DNA of 64,000 nt, from contig JACQAZ010000030.1 in NCBI GenBank assembly GCA_016194705.1, forward strand, positions 62,001 through 126,000. Reading direction: 5' to 3'. Made by a program: the position numbers and the translations under genes. Shown one piece after another: positions 21,670-29,407 of the stretch. The DNA is from Elusimicrobiota bacterium (GTDB lineage Bacteria; Elusimicrobiota; Elusimicrobia; UBA1565; UBA9628). The first letter of the stretch is position 1. Each line of letters begins with the position of its first letter. The notes beneath the pieces were generated by a model. It had not been told where the DNA came from, did no database searches, and saw only the letters and a program-made list of their open reading frames with translations.

Positions 21670-22052
21670 TTCGTGGCGACCAATCTGCCGACGGCGTCTC
21701 TCAAGGCCTTGGGATCGAAGGGCTTGATGAAGAAGCCGCCCACCGACGGCATCGCCTCGAAGGCCGAGGCCATGTCGCTCTTGGCGGTCACGATGAGGAT
21801 CGGGATCGTGCTGGTGCGCGGGAAGTCCTTCATCATGACGCTGACCGTGTAGCCGTCCATGATCGGCATCATGATGTCGAGCACGACAAGGTCGGGCAGG
21901 TGGACCGACGCGTCCGGGGGGTCGATCCCGAGCGCCTTGACCGCCTCGACGCCGTTGCCGGCGGAGGCGACCGCGTGGCCGGCCTTCTCCAATATCACCT
22001 TCATCATCGACACGATGACGGGCTCGTCGTCGACGACAAGGATCTTGGCCAT
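21666..22052 (-). CDS. CheY-like response regulator, first gene of the synthase operon
   Basis: The 128-aa receiver has VVDDEPV, Asp in VVLDIMMP, Thr in IVTAKS and Lys in FFIKPFDP. TACAAT (22064-22059) lies 6 nt before the ATG, so the operon mRNA may be leaderless. Three receivers without DNA-binding domains in one exopolysaccharide operon suggest post-translational control of the synthase. Confidence 0.92.
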   Translation of the reverse strand: MAKILVVDDEPVIVSMMKVILEKAGHAVASAGNGVEAVKALGIDPPDASVHLPDLVVLDIMMPIMDGYTVSVMMKDFPRTSTIPILIVTAKSDMASAFEAMPSVGGFFIKPFDPKALRDAVGRLVATK

Positions 22053-22117
22053 TGGCGCATTGTATAAAATCCATTTGAGGGGTATCTCTCTTTTTTTGGC
22101 GGGTCTATTCTGGTAGG

Positions 22118-22738
22118 ATGGGAAGCCCGATGGACGCCGAAGACCAGCTCGCCCTGCCGCTTCCCGCGGACCCCGGCTCCGTCGTCGCCGACGTGCGCGA
22201 TTTCCTGCGCGGCCTCAAGGCGGATCTGCCGCTGCTGTTTCCAGCGCGGTCCCGGCGCGTCAGGAAGGTCCCTTTCCGGGGGGGGATGCTCGATTTTCGC
22301 GTCGATGTCGATTCCGAGGCGAGGTATTCCCGGTTCCAGGAGAGCGAGGAAGGGCTGCTTCTGATCCGGTCTCCGAACGATCCCGCCAAGCCGCGGGAGA
22401 TCCTCAACGAATGGTACCGCGGCAAGGCCTCGGCGCTATTCTCGGAGCGGACCGCGCTCTGGGCCGCGCGCATGGGGCTCGCCTATCGCAGCGTGCGCAT
22501 CAAGGACCAGCGCACCTTGTGGGGCAGCTGCTCAAAGGAGGGCAATCTCAACTTCAACTGGCGAGTCGTTCTGGCCCCGCCCGAGGCGCTCGATTATCTC
22601 GTGATCCACGAGCTCGCGCACCTGCGCGAGATGAACCACTCGCGCCGGTTTTGGGCGCTCGTCGCCGCGCAGTGCCCCGGCTGGAAGGCGCAGCGCCGCT
22701 GGCTGCGCGAACACAGCCGGGAGCTCAAGAAGGCTTAG
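22118..22738 (+). CDS. YgjP-type (DUF45) zinc metallohydrolase
   Basis: The 206-aa product carries the HELAHL-x-x-x-NH signature with further His in the same region (VIHELAHLREMNHSRRFW), WGSCS and GNLNFNW, all characteristic of YgjP-like SprT-type proteins. ATG 22118 is preferred because TATTCT lies 6 nt upstream; ATG 22130 is an alternative with a GGAAG site. It ends 1 nt from the end of the converging gene. Confidence 0.9.
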   Translation: MGSPMDAEDQLALPLPADPGSVVADVRDFLRGLKADLPLLFPARSRRVRKVPFRGGMLDFRVDVDSEARYSRFQESEEGLLLIRSPNDPAKPREILNEWYRGKASALFSERTALWAARMGLAYRSVRIKDQRTLWGSCSKEGNLNFNWRVVLAPPEALDYLVIHELAHLREMNHSRRFWALVAAQCPGWKAQRRWLREHSRELKKA

Positions 22739-22739
22739 C

Positions 22740-23270
22740 CTACCAGTTCGGGTACTTCTTGCGGAGCTCCTCGTAGGCGGCCGAGGAGCTCCCCTTGTAT
22801 CCGTGATACTTGAGAATCTGGCGCTCCTTGGCGGTCGGCTGAGGATATTTCTGGATCTCCGCCTCGACGTCGACCAGGTTTGCGATGCGCGATTTTGCCA
22901 GCGCGATGCGCGTCCCGCTGGGCGAAACCTGCAGCGACACGTGCACGCCCTTGACGCGGAGGCTGCGGGGGTTGCCGTCGAACGCCTTTTCTTCTCCCTT
23001 GAAATTCTTGTAGCGGACCTTAAGAGAGGCGGAGGCCGGATCAAACGCGGGCGCCTTGCGCCACTTCGAGACGTCCGGCGCGGGAGCCGAGGCGCGGGGC
23101 CGAGTGGACGGCAGGCTGGCCGTCTTCGTCACGTCCCCGATATCCAGCCCTCCCGCGTTGTTGGCGCAGCTGCGGTTTGGGCACTTGACGAAGAAGAGCA
23201 GCTTTTTGGCGCCGACCGAGCCGCAAAGCGGGCAGGTCGCGTCTTGTCCGAAGGCGTCAAGCAGGCTCAT
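22740..23270 (-). CDS. zinc-ribbon protein of unknown function
   Basis: The 176-aa product begins with a four-Cys zinc ribbon (CPLCG and CPNRSC), then a Pro/Ser-rich linker and a region of about 100 aa that looks like a small beta-rich domain (VRYKNFKGEEKAFDG...RIALAKSRIANLVDVE). The family is not recognised. Its start overlaps the end of the reverse-transcriptase-like gene by 14 nt, so co-expression with that gene and the ferredoxin is likely. Confidence 0.65.
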   Translation of the reverse strand: MSLLDAFGQDATCPLCGSVGAKKLLFFVKCPNRSCANNAGGLDIGDVTKTASLPSTRPRASAPAPDVSKWRKAPAFDPASASLKVRYKNFKGEEKAFDGNPRSLRVKGVHVSLQVSPSGTRIALAKSRIANLVDVEAEIQKYPQPTAKERQILKYHGYKGSSSAAYEELRKKYPNW

Positions 23271-24783
23271 GGTCTTCTCCCGCGCTCACAAGGACCCTAA
23301 GGGACGGCTGGCGGAACGATGGTGCGGCTTTAGCCGCACCATATTCAATGACGCCCATCGACAGGCGGCCCCTCTTTCCCACGAGGTTTTCTTGAGCCGC
23401 TGCTTCTGGGACCGGGGAAAAGACGCCCGCTTGCGGCTGCGAACGCCTGGCAGCCGTCCCTTGGGATCCTCTTGAGGCTTGCTGATTCTTCCAAATGAAG
23501 AACGGAGATTCAATATGCCCGTGGCGGATGAGCCGCCGGCGGTGGACCAGCGAAGGCAGGCCCATCGCGCGCAGGCGCCCGAAGCTCAGCTTGCGGAAAT
23601 GACCCTTCGTGTGCCCTCCTCCGAACGACAGGCTCAGGACCTGTTCCGCCAGCCACCGATCGATGAGCCGCAGTTGGGCCTCGTCGTCGACGTGCTTGAG
23701 GTAATAGTCGACGATCGCGACGTTGCGCACGCCTTGGCCAAGGACCTGGCGGCTGATGTCGATGGCGAGTTGGGCGCGTTTGCCCGGGTCCTTGAGGCGG
23801 GCGATGCCTTTCGCGCGCCGGCGCCAGGCGTACCGGAACAGGTTCATGATCTTGCGCGCCTTGTCGCGCGAGAGGCGCGTTCGGCCGTCCGGCGAGAACT
23901 CGAGGCCGAGGTGGCGCAGGCGGCTGGCCCATTCGAAATTCGCGTCGAAGGCCGGGCCCTTCGAGAAAACGAGGTTGCGCTCGTGGCTGGGCTTGCTGCG
24001 CAGATGGAGGCTCTTGAGCTCGGCGTCGACGACCTCTGTCGCCTTTGCTACGGCCTCGCGGTCGCGCGAGACCGCCAGCAGGTCGCCGCCGTAGCGGAAA
24101 TAGGAGAGGCGCTTGATGGAAGACAGGGCTCCGTCGAGCTTGGTGAGATGGATGTTGGCCAGAACGCAGGCTACCGCCGTGCCGAAGGGGATTCCGCGCT
24201 CGGCGCGCAGCACGGCGCCTTTGTCCTGATACAAGAACCTGATCCGCTGGACCAGAAGCTCCATGAAGTAATCTCCCGGAGCGGCCAAGGGCTCGAGCTG
24301 GGAGAGCAGGGCCGCGTGGTCGACGGAGGCGAAATAATCGCTGACGTCCCGTTTGATTACGTAGAGCGGCCCTGGAGCGGATAGCGCACGCGCGACTTTG
24401 CGCTGGCAGCGGTCGACGCCGAAGGGCCCGGGGCGGTAGGCGTAGGAGTGAGGCGAAAGGAAGGAAGACAGCCGTTCGTTGAGCAGTCGATAGAGCAGGA
24501 GGTCGACGAGACGTTCCTGCCACGGGTAGATGTACATCGTGCGGCGCTTGCCGTTGAAGTTGTGGCGGACCACGAGGCCCGGACGGTATTGAAAATCGCG
24601 CCGGACAAGGGCCTTGTGCACGGCCTCGATGTTGTCGAGTCCGCGGCGCGCGAAGTCGTAGAAGGTCTTTTCGTCGGTCGAGGCGGTCAAGGCCTTGCGC
24701 CATGCGAAGACCGGCTTGGTGTAGAGCCGAACGGCGGCTTTGTACAGCTCGGTTTCGCGGTACGCCTGGCTCCAGCGCAGCAT
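23257..24783 (-). CDS. reverse-transcriptase-like protein with altered active site (YGGD)
   Basis: The 508-aa protein has group-II/retron-type RT motifs: KRRTMYIYPWQERLVD, HSYAYRPG, motif A KRDVSDYF (D146), motif B GIPFGTAVACVLANIHL and motif C FRYGGD. The catalytic YADD is Y231-G-G-D234, so the first Asp is lost. Start ATG 24783 lies 1 nt after the ferredoxin stop. No maturase zinc finger, DGR template/variable repeats or retron RNA were recognised nearby. The last 80 residues look non-conserved and include a perfect palindrome (23319-23342), so the tail may be a read-through extension. Confidence 0.78.
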   Translation of the reverse strand: MLRWSQAYRETELYKAAVRLYTKPVFAWRKALTASTDEKTFYDFARRGLDNIEAVHKALVRRDFQYRPGLVVRHNFNGKRRTMYIYPWQERLVDLLLYRLLNERLSSFLSPHSYAYRPGPFGVDRCQRKVARALSAPGPLYVIKRDVSDYFASVDHAALLSQLEPLAAPGDYFMELLVQRIRFLYQDKGAVLRAERGIPFGTAVACVLANIHLTKLDGALSSIKRLSYFRYGGDLLAVSRDREAVAKATEVVDAELKSLHLRSKPSHERNLVFSKGPAFDANFEWASRLRHLGLEFSPDGRTRLSRDKARKIMNLFRYAWRRRAKGIARLKDPGKRAQLAIDISRQVLGQGVRNVAIVDYYLKHVDDEAQLRLIDRWLAEQVLSLSFGGGHTKGHFRKLSFGRLRAMGLPSLVHRRRLIRHGHIESPFFIWKNQQASRGSQGTAARRSQPQAGVFSPVPEAAAQENLVGKRGRLSMGVIEYGAAKAAPSFRQPSLRVLVSAGEDHEPA

Positions 24784-24784
24784 G

Positions 24785-25075
24785 TCAGCCTTGAAGCAGC
24801 TTGAGGATGTCCGGCACGTCCTTGTCCGAGACCCCCGAGCGCCACTCGCCTTCGGGATAGATGAAGAGGTTCGGTCCTTTCTCGCAAAGAGCGAGGCAGC
24901 CCGAGCGGGCGACCCGGACCTTGCCCTTGAGGCCGAGCTTCTTGACCGCGTTCTTGAGCGACTCGCAGAGCTCGGCGCCGCCGCGGCCGGGGTTGGCGCA
25001 GGCGACGCGGCCGTCGGTGCGCACGTTGGTGCAGACAAAGACGGTCTTGCGGTAGGGGACCGGCTTTTTCTCCAC
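24785..25075 (-). CDS. thioredoxin-like [2Fe-2S] ferredoxin
   Basis: The 96-aa protein has the cysteine pattern of thioredoxin-like 2Fe-2S ferredoxins: VFVCTN, VACANP, VARSGCLALC, followed by LFIYPEGEWRSGV. Such proteins carry electrons or serve as subunits of NAD-reducing complexes. It is immediately upstream of the RT-like gene with 1 nt between them. A functional link with the RT-like protein is not established. Confidence 0.92.
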   Translation of the reverse strand: MEKKPVPYRKTVFVCTNVRTDGRVACANPGRGGAELCESLKNAVKKLGLKGKVRVARSGCLALCEKGPNLFIYPEGEWRSGVSDKDVPDILKLLQG

Positions 25076-25088
25076 GGCGGTTATCTTA

Positions 25089-26006
25089 CTAAATCTCCGA
25101 GCCGGTCTCGGACGGCACGCGCTGGCGCTCCGGAAGGGCTCTTTGAGCCCGCACGAGCAGCAAAGTCATCCAGTAGGCGCCGCTCATCGTGACGACGAGC
25201 CCGACGATCTGCACGGGAGCGATCGTCTCCCGGCCGAGCGCCCAAGAGAAGACCAGGGTCAGCGCCGGATAAGAAAGAAGGACGGCCGTGGCCTTGGCGA
25301 GCTCCATGTTGAGGATCGCCGCGTACCAGAGGATGAAGTTGAGGCAGGACATGAACAGGCCCTGGACTGCCAGCAGGCGCAGCCCCTCGGGTTCCCAAGT
25401 CCAGGCGCCGCCGCGCGCGATCGTCCAGGCGCAGAACGGCGCCATCGCGGCGAGCCCATAGATCACGCGCCCCGCCGTCGCGGTCACGGGATCGATGTCC
25501 TTGGGCAGGCGCTTCGAGAAGATGTGCGAGACCTGGAACATCCACGGCGTGGCGAGGATCATCAAATCGCCTTTCCAGCGCGGCGAGCTGAGGTCGTGGG
25601 CCATGATGAGCCCGGTCCCTCCCATGACGAGCAGCGACGCCAGTCCCTGGCCCAGCGTGATCCGTTCTTTGAGGAAGAAAGCGCACAACAGCGCGGAGTA
25701 GATCACCTCGATCTGCGCCATGATGGCGGCGTTGGCCGGAGTCGTGTAGGCCGTGGCCGAGATGTAGATGACCGACGCGATGCCGCTGAAAACGCCCATC
25801 AGGAAGAGACTCGGCGCGAGTTGGCGCGAGAAGATGCGCCGCATGCGATTCTTGACGCAGAGCCACGGAGAGAGCAGGGCCAGACCGATGACGAGCCCCG
25901 CCGAGGTGAAGAGGATGCCCGAGTAGAGGCGCGTGCCCGATTTGGCCACGATCGGCCAGAGCGCGGTGATCAGCCAGTCGAGGATGAGCGCTGCCAGGGG
26001 CGGCAT
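25089..26006 (-). CDS. EamA/DMT-superfamily transporter
   Basis: The 305-aa protein has about ten transmembrane helices and the internal two-fold pattern of EamA permeases (IYISATAYTTPANAAIMAQIEVIYSALLCAFFLKERITLGQ and NFILWYAAILNMELAKATAVLLSYP, quoted here only as landmarks around residues 85 and 220). ATG 26006 is preferred to the GTG just upstream. Substrates of this family are metabolites or amino acids. It lies 6 nt after a 44-aa ORF. Confidence 0.85.
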   Translation of the reverse strand: MPPLAALILDWLITALWPIVAKSGTRLYSGILFTSAGLVIGLALLSPWLCVKNRMRRIFSRQLAPSLFLMGVFSGIASVIYISATAYTTPANAAIMAQIEVIYSALLCAFFLKERITLGQGLASLLVMGGTGLIMAHDLSSPRWKGDLMILATPWMFQVSHIFSKRLPKDIDPVTATAGRVIYGLAAMAPFCAWTIARGGAWTWEPEGLRLLAVQGLFMSCLNFILWYAAILNMELAKATAVLLSYPALTLVFSWALGRETIAPVQIVGLVVTMSGAYWMTLLLVRAQRALPERQRVPSETGSEI

Positions 26007-26012
26007 CACGGA

Positions 26013-26147
26013 TTATCCGCCCCGGGGCGGATAGCTCGGCTGCGAATAGCGCTTGCGGACTTTTGCGAAACGCCAAGCGCGCTGGGCGAAGAATGCGGCG
26101 TGTGGAGCCAAGAGCGAGCGGTATTTCTTGATCGTCTTCTTGCTCAT
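26013..26147 (-). CDS. 44-aa basic peptide upstream of the EamA gene
   Basis: This short ORF (MSKKTIKKYRSLLAPHAAFF..., ending in SYPPRGG) is strongly basic and rich in Lys/Arg and aromatic residues. It is preceded by a well-formed promoter (TTGCAA, 17 nt, TATACT) placing the start 7 nt after the -10, so it would be a leaderless mRNA. Six nt separate it from the transporter. It may be a real small protein or a leader for the transporter. Confidence 0.5.
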   Translation of the reverse strand: MSKKTIKKYRSLLAPHAAFFAQRAWRFAKVRKRYSQPSYPPRGG

Positions 26148-26154
26148 CAGGACT

Positions 26155-26205
26155 AGTATAACCGCCACTTCGGCAGGTTGCAAGAGCCGGAAAATCGATT
26201 ATACT
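26155..26205. promoter_or_regulatory. divergent promoters sharing one palindromic -35 hexamer
   Basis: TTGCAA (26178-26183) is its own reverse complement. Leftwards it is 17 nt from TATACT (26160-26155, minus strand); rightwards 16 nt from TATACT (26200-26205, plus strand). Both -10 boxes end 7-8 nt before a start codon. Only one polymerase could occupy the site at a time. Confidence 0.65.
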
Positions 26206-26213
26206 TGAAGTCG

Positions 26214-26978
26214 ATGATCTTTATCCTTCTGGCCTTGCTGGCTTCGCCCGCCGCGGCCCAACGGAGCGCGCCGCTTCCGGCGTGCGCGACTACCGAGCCG
26301 GGGTACTATGTCGCCAAGATCGAGAACCCCGCCGAGAACTTCGGCGTGATGACCGAGAGCCGCGTCTTCGGCTCGGTCTGCGGCGCGGGCGTCCTGGTGA
26401 CCAACGGCACCTTCTTCATGCCGGGGGCGGCGCTCGGCGACGTCATCGTCGACGGCGAGATCAGGCGCCAGCCCAAGGGCGGAGGGCGGCGGTTCAAGAA
26501 AGACGGCAGGCACATCGATCTGGGCAAGCGCTGGGGCGTCGGCGTGATCAAGAACTCGCGCGTCCTGGGCGTGGCCGACGGGGACACCGCGCTCAGGACG
26601 ATGGGGACTTTTTTGGGCGGCGGCGGCGTCCTGCTCTCGGACGGCGAAGACGTCTCCTTCCTCAACGAATCAAGGGCGGGTCAGTGGGGTGCGAGCTTCT
26701 CGAGGGACATCCTGGACGACGAGCGAGGCCGCACGGCGCTGGGTCTCAAGCTGGAGGAGGGCCGACAAGTCCTGCTGCTGGTCAGTACGAAAAACTCCGC
26801 AAAGGCGACAGTGCCCGCGCTGGCCAAGCTCATGAAAGGCCTCGGCGCGACGGAGGCCGTGTTCTACGACGGCGGCGGCGCGCTGGGTTTCGCGGCCGGC
26901 GGAGAGTGCCTGGAGTTTCCGAGCAACAAGGGCGAGGACCTCAACCCCACGCACATCGTAATCAAGGCCTGCCGGTAA
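26214..26978 (+). CDS. secreted phosphodiester glycosidase (NAGPA/DUF2233 type)
   Basis: The 254-aa protein has a signal peptide (MIFILLALLASPAAAQ) and NAGPA-type motifs: VTNGTFFMP, GEIRRQPKGG and VFYDGGGALGFA near the C-terminus. Relatives hydrolyse phosphodiester-linked sugars in envelope glycans. ATG 26214 is chosen over an upstream in-frame ATG because the -10 TATACT lies 8 nt before it. Its last 17 nt overlap the 3' end of the converging DUF885 gene. Confidence 0.82.
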   Translation: MIFILLALLASPAAAQRSAPLPACATTEPGYYVAKIENPAENFGVMTESRVFGSVCGAGVLVTNGTFFMPGAALGDVIVDGEIRRQPKGGGRRFKKDGRHIDLGKRWGVGVIKNSRVLGVADGDTALRTMGTFLGGGGVLLSDGEDVSFLNESRAGQWGASFSRDILDDERGRTALGLKLEEGRQVLLLVSTKNSAKATVPALAKLMKGLGATEAVFYDGGGALGFAAGGECLEFPSNKGEDLNPTHIVIKACR

Positions 26979-28740
26979 ACGAGCTCTTGACGGCTTGGCG
27001 CAGCACCGAAAGCGGGACGGCGCCGTTCTTGAGTACCTCGTCGTGGAATTTCCGGATGTCGAACTTCTTGCCGAGAGCCTTCTTCGCGTCCTCCCGTAGG
27101 GCCATGATCTCGCGCTGGCCGATCTTGTAGGCCAGGGCCTGGCCGGGCCAGATCGTGTAGCGGTCGACCTCGGCGACGATCTCATCCTCGCTCATCGCCG
27201 TGTTGTCCTTCATGAAGTCGACGGCCTTTTGGCGGCTCCAGCCGAAGGCGTGCAGGCCGGTGTCGACGACCAGGCGGCAGGCCCGCCAGCTTTGGCCCGA
27301 GAGCATCCCTAGGCGCGAGAGGTCGTCGGGGTAGAGCCCCATCTCGTCGGCCAGGCGCTCCGTGTACAAGGCCCAGCCCTCGACGAAGGCGTTGTAGTCT
27401 CCGTGGCGGCGGAAGGTCGGCAGGCCGGGCAGCTCCATGGCGATGGCGATCTGAAGGTGGTGGCCGGGGATGCCCTCGTGGGCGGCCAAGGTCGCCATAT
27501 TGTAGCGCGCGCGCGTCTCGGGCCTGTAGGTGTTGATGTAGTAGATGCCGGGACGCGAGAGGTCGTCCGAGGGCTCGAAGTACTGGGCGGCGACCTCGTT
27601 CTTCTCCCGGTGCTCCTCGAAGGGCTTGACGACGAGCGCCGTCTTCGGGAGCAGGCCGAACCACTTCGGGAGCTTGGCGTAGGTCGCTTCGATGTGGGAC
27701 CGGGCGTCCCGTTCGACCTCGTCGCGGGTCGCGAAGAAATTCTTCGGGTCCTTGCGCAGGCCTTCGAGGAAAGACTTCAGGTCGCCCTTGTGGTGCAGGC
27801 GTTTGGCGATGGCCTCCATCTCGGCCCTGATGCCCTTGAGCTGGTCGAGGCCCAGTTGATGGATCTCTTCGGGGGTCATGTCCACGGTCGTGTGGTAGCG
27901 GATCATGTACCTGTAGGCCTCGCGTCCCTCGGGAAGGGCCCAGAGGCCGATCTTCTCGGCGCGGGCCTTGGGGAGATAGTCCTCCTTGAGAAACTCCATG
28001 AGCTCGTCGAGCGGCGGGTTGACGTGGGTCTCTACGGCCGCGAGTATGCGGGGCAGGTAGACGGCCTGGACATTCGGCGGCAGCTTGCGCGCCGCGTCGG
28101 CGTAGACGGTCTTTTCCGGCGGGACTTTCAGCATCTCCTCGAGCTGGGCGGCGGTCTTCTCGACCGGCACGCGCGCGGCCACGCGGCCGTCCTTGAGGCC
28201 CTCGCGCAGGTTGGCGAGGTAGCTCGCGAAATACGCCGGCATCGACTTCATGCGCAGGAGCAGGGCCTTGGCGTCGTCGGCGGTCTTCATCGGCTGGGCC
28301 GTCGCGATCACCGTCGGGATCCACGACTGAGGCCCCTCCATGTGGTCGATGCCGTACTGCCAGAACTTGTGCTTGTCGCCCTCGAGAGCCCGCTCTAGCT
28401 CGTAGAGCAGGACCTCGTAGGATATCTTGTCCGCGCCGTTCAAGGCCGCCTTGTCGATGGCCCGAAGAGACTCGAGCAGGCGCTCACGCTCGCGGCTCCC
28501 CTCCTCGCGCCCGAAGGCGCTGGGATCGTCGAGACGGTCGTCGTAGCGGCCGTAACCCACGAAGGTGGCCGTCAGAGGCGAGAGACGCATCTGCGTCTCC
28601 CAGTAGTCCGCGGCGAGCGCGGAGAACCGCTGCTCTGCCGTGACCAGGGGCGGAGCCTGGACGGGCGCCGAGGCCGGCCCTTGGGCCGCGGCCGGCAGGC
28701 GCGTCAGGAGCAGGAGCGCGAGAAGCGGGAGGGTCGTCAT
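26962..28740 (-). CDS. DUF885-family secreted peptidase-like protein
   Basis: The 592-aa protein has a signal peptide (TT-LPLLALLLLTRLPAAAQG) and the family's HEGIPGHHLQIA metal motif plus NAFVEGWALYTE. The length matches the family (about 560-600 aa). DUF885 proteins are presumed zinc-dependent peptidases or dipeptidases of the periplasm. TAGCTT lies 6 nt before the start. Confidence 0.88.
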   Translation of the reverse strand: MTTLPLLALLLLTRLPAAAQGPASAPVQAPPLVTAEQRFSALAADYWETQMRLSPLTATFVGYGRYDDRLDDPSAFGREEGSRERERLLESLRAIDKAALNGADKISYEVLLYELERALEGDKHKFWQYGIDHMEGPQSWIPTVIATAQPMKTADDAKALLLRMKSMPAYFASYLANLREGLKDGRVAARVPVEKTAAQLEEMLKVPPEKTVYADAARKLPPNVQAVYLPRILAAVETHVNPPLDELMEFLKEDYLPKARAEKIGLWALPEGREAYRYMIRYHTTVDMTPEEIHQLGLDQLKGIRAEMEAIAKRLHHKGDLKSFLEGLRKDPKNFFATRDEVERDARSHIEATYAKLPKWFGLLPKTALVVKPFEEHREKNEVAAQYFEPSDDLSRPGIYYINTYRPETRARYNMATLAAHEGIPGHHLQIAIAMELPGLPTFRRHGDYNAFVEGWALYTERLADEMGLYPDDLSRLGMLSGQSWRACRLVVDTGLHAFGWSRQKAVDFMKDNTAMSEDEIVAEVDRYTIWPGQALAYKIGQREIMALREDAKKALGKKFDIRKFHDEVLKNGAVPLSVLRQAVKSSFTGRP

Positions 28741-28779
28741 GCGGCTAAGCTAGCAGAAATGCGGTCCGACTTCAATCCG

Positions 28780-29367
28780 TCAAGGGTAGGAGGACCTTTT
28801 TTCCAGCACGCGATCGCCGTCCGGCGTCAGGGAATAGATGCTGATGTCGGAGCGTTCGTCTTTTTCGGCGCGTCCGGTCAGGGCGGCGGAGAACCGGCCC
28901 TCTTGATCGGTCCGAGCGAAGGCGCTGGCCGTGTGCCCCGGCCAAAGCGTGCGGGCTGACTCGGTGCGGTCGATCATGATCGCCAGCGAGACGCCGCCGC
29001 GCGGACGTCCCGCCCGGTCGATGAGCCGGCCGGAGACGTCCCAAGTCGTCATCTTGAACTTGCTCGGTTTGCGAAAGGGGGCGGCGACGATGTCGAAAGG
29101 GATCGTGACGACGCCGGTCATCGCATCCATGATGCCGATGGCCGACACGGCCACGAGATTGGGCGCGGGCTTTCCGTCGTTGGTGACGACCCGCCTGCTG
29201 TTGGTCTTCCAGACCGAGGCGGTCGTCTGGAAGATCACGCGCTCCTGGGCCTCCCTGGTCTGGGCCGCGACGGCGGCCTCGAGCGGGCCCGGGGGCGCGT
29301 TGTCCTTCGCGGCCAGAGGGCCCGCGAGGAGCCCTGCGAGCGCCCAGAGCCGCGGCTTGAAGGCCAT
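28780..29367 (-). CDS. secreted protein with carboxypeptidase-regulatory-like domain
   Basis: The 195-aa protein has a short signal sequence (LWALAGLLAGPLAAK). The middle contains MDAMTGVVTIPFDIVAAPFRKP, which recalls YceK-like lipoprotein sequence. The C-terminal half (WDVSGRLIDRAGRPRGGVSL...FARTDQEGRFSAAL) has the pattern of a carboxypeptidase-regulatory-like Ig fold. Function unknown. TATACT lies 6 nt before the ATG. Confidence 0.6.
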   Translation of the reverse strand: MAFKPRLWALAGLLAGPLAAKDNAPPGPLEAAVAAQTREAQERVIFQTTASVWKTNSRRVVTNDGKPAPNLVAVSAIGIMDAMTGVVTIPFDIVAAPFRKPSKFKMTTWDVSGRLIDRAGRPRGGVSLAIMIDRTESARTLWPGHTASAFARTDQEGRFSAALTGRAEKDERSDISIYSLTPDGDRVLEKRSSYP

Positions 29368-29407
29368 AGCGGAAGTATAGGCCGAAGACCGGAAAAAAGA
29401 AAGGCCT

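Noticed and set aside
23479..24384. 301-aa open frame on the plus strand
   Set aside because: Antisense of the RT-like gene.
23257..24783. Diversity-generating retroelement or group II intron
   Set aside because: No template/variable repeat pair, no accessory Avd-like gene and no intron domain V structure was seen near the RT-like gene.
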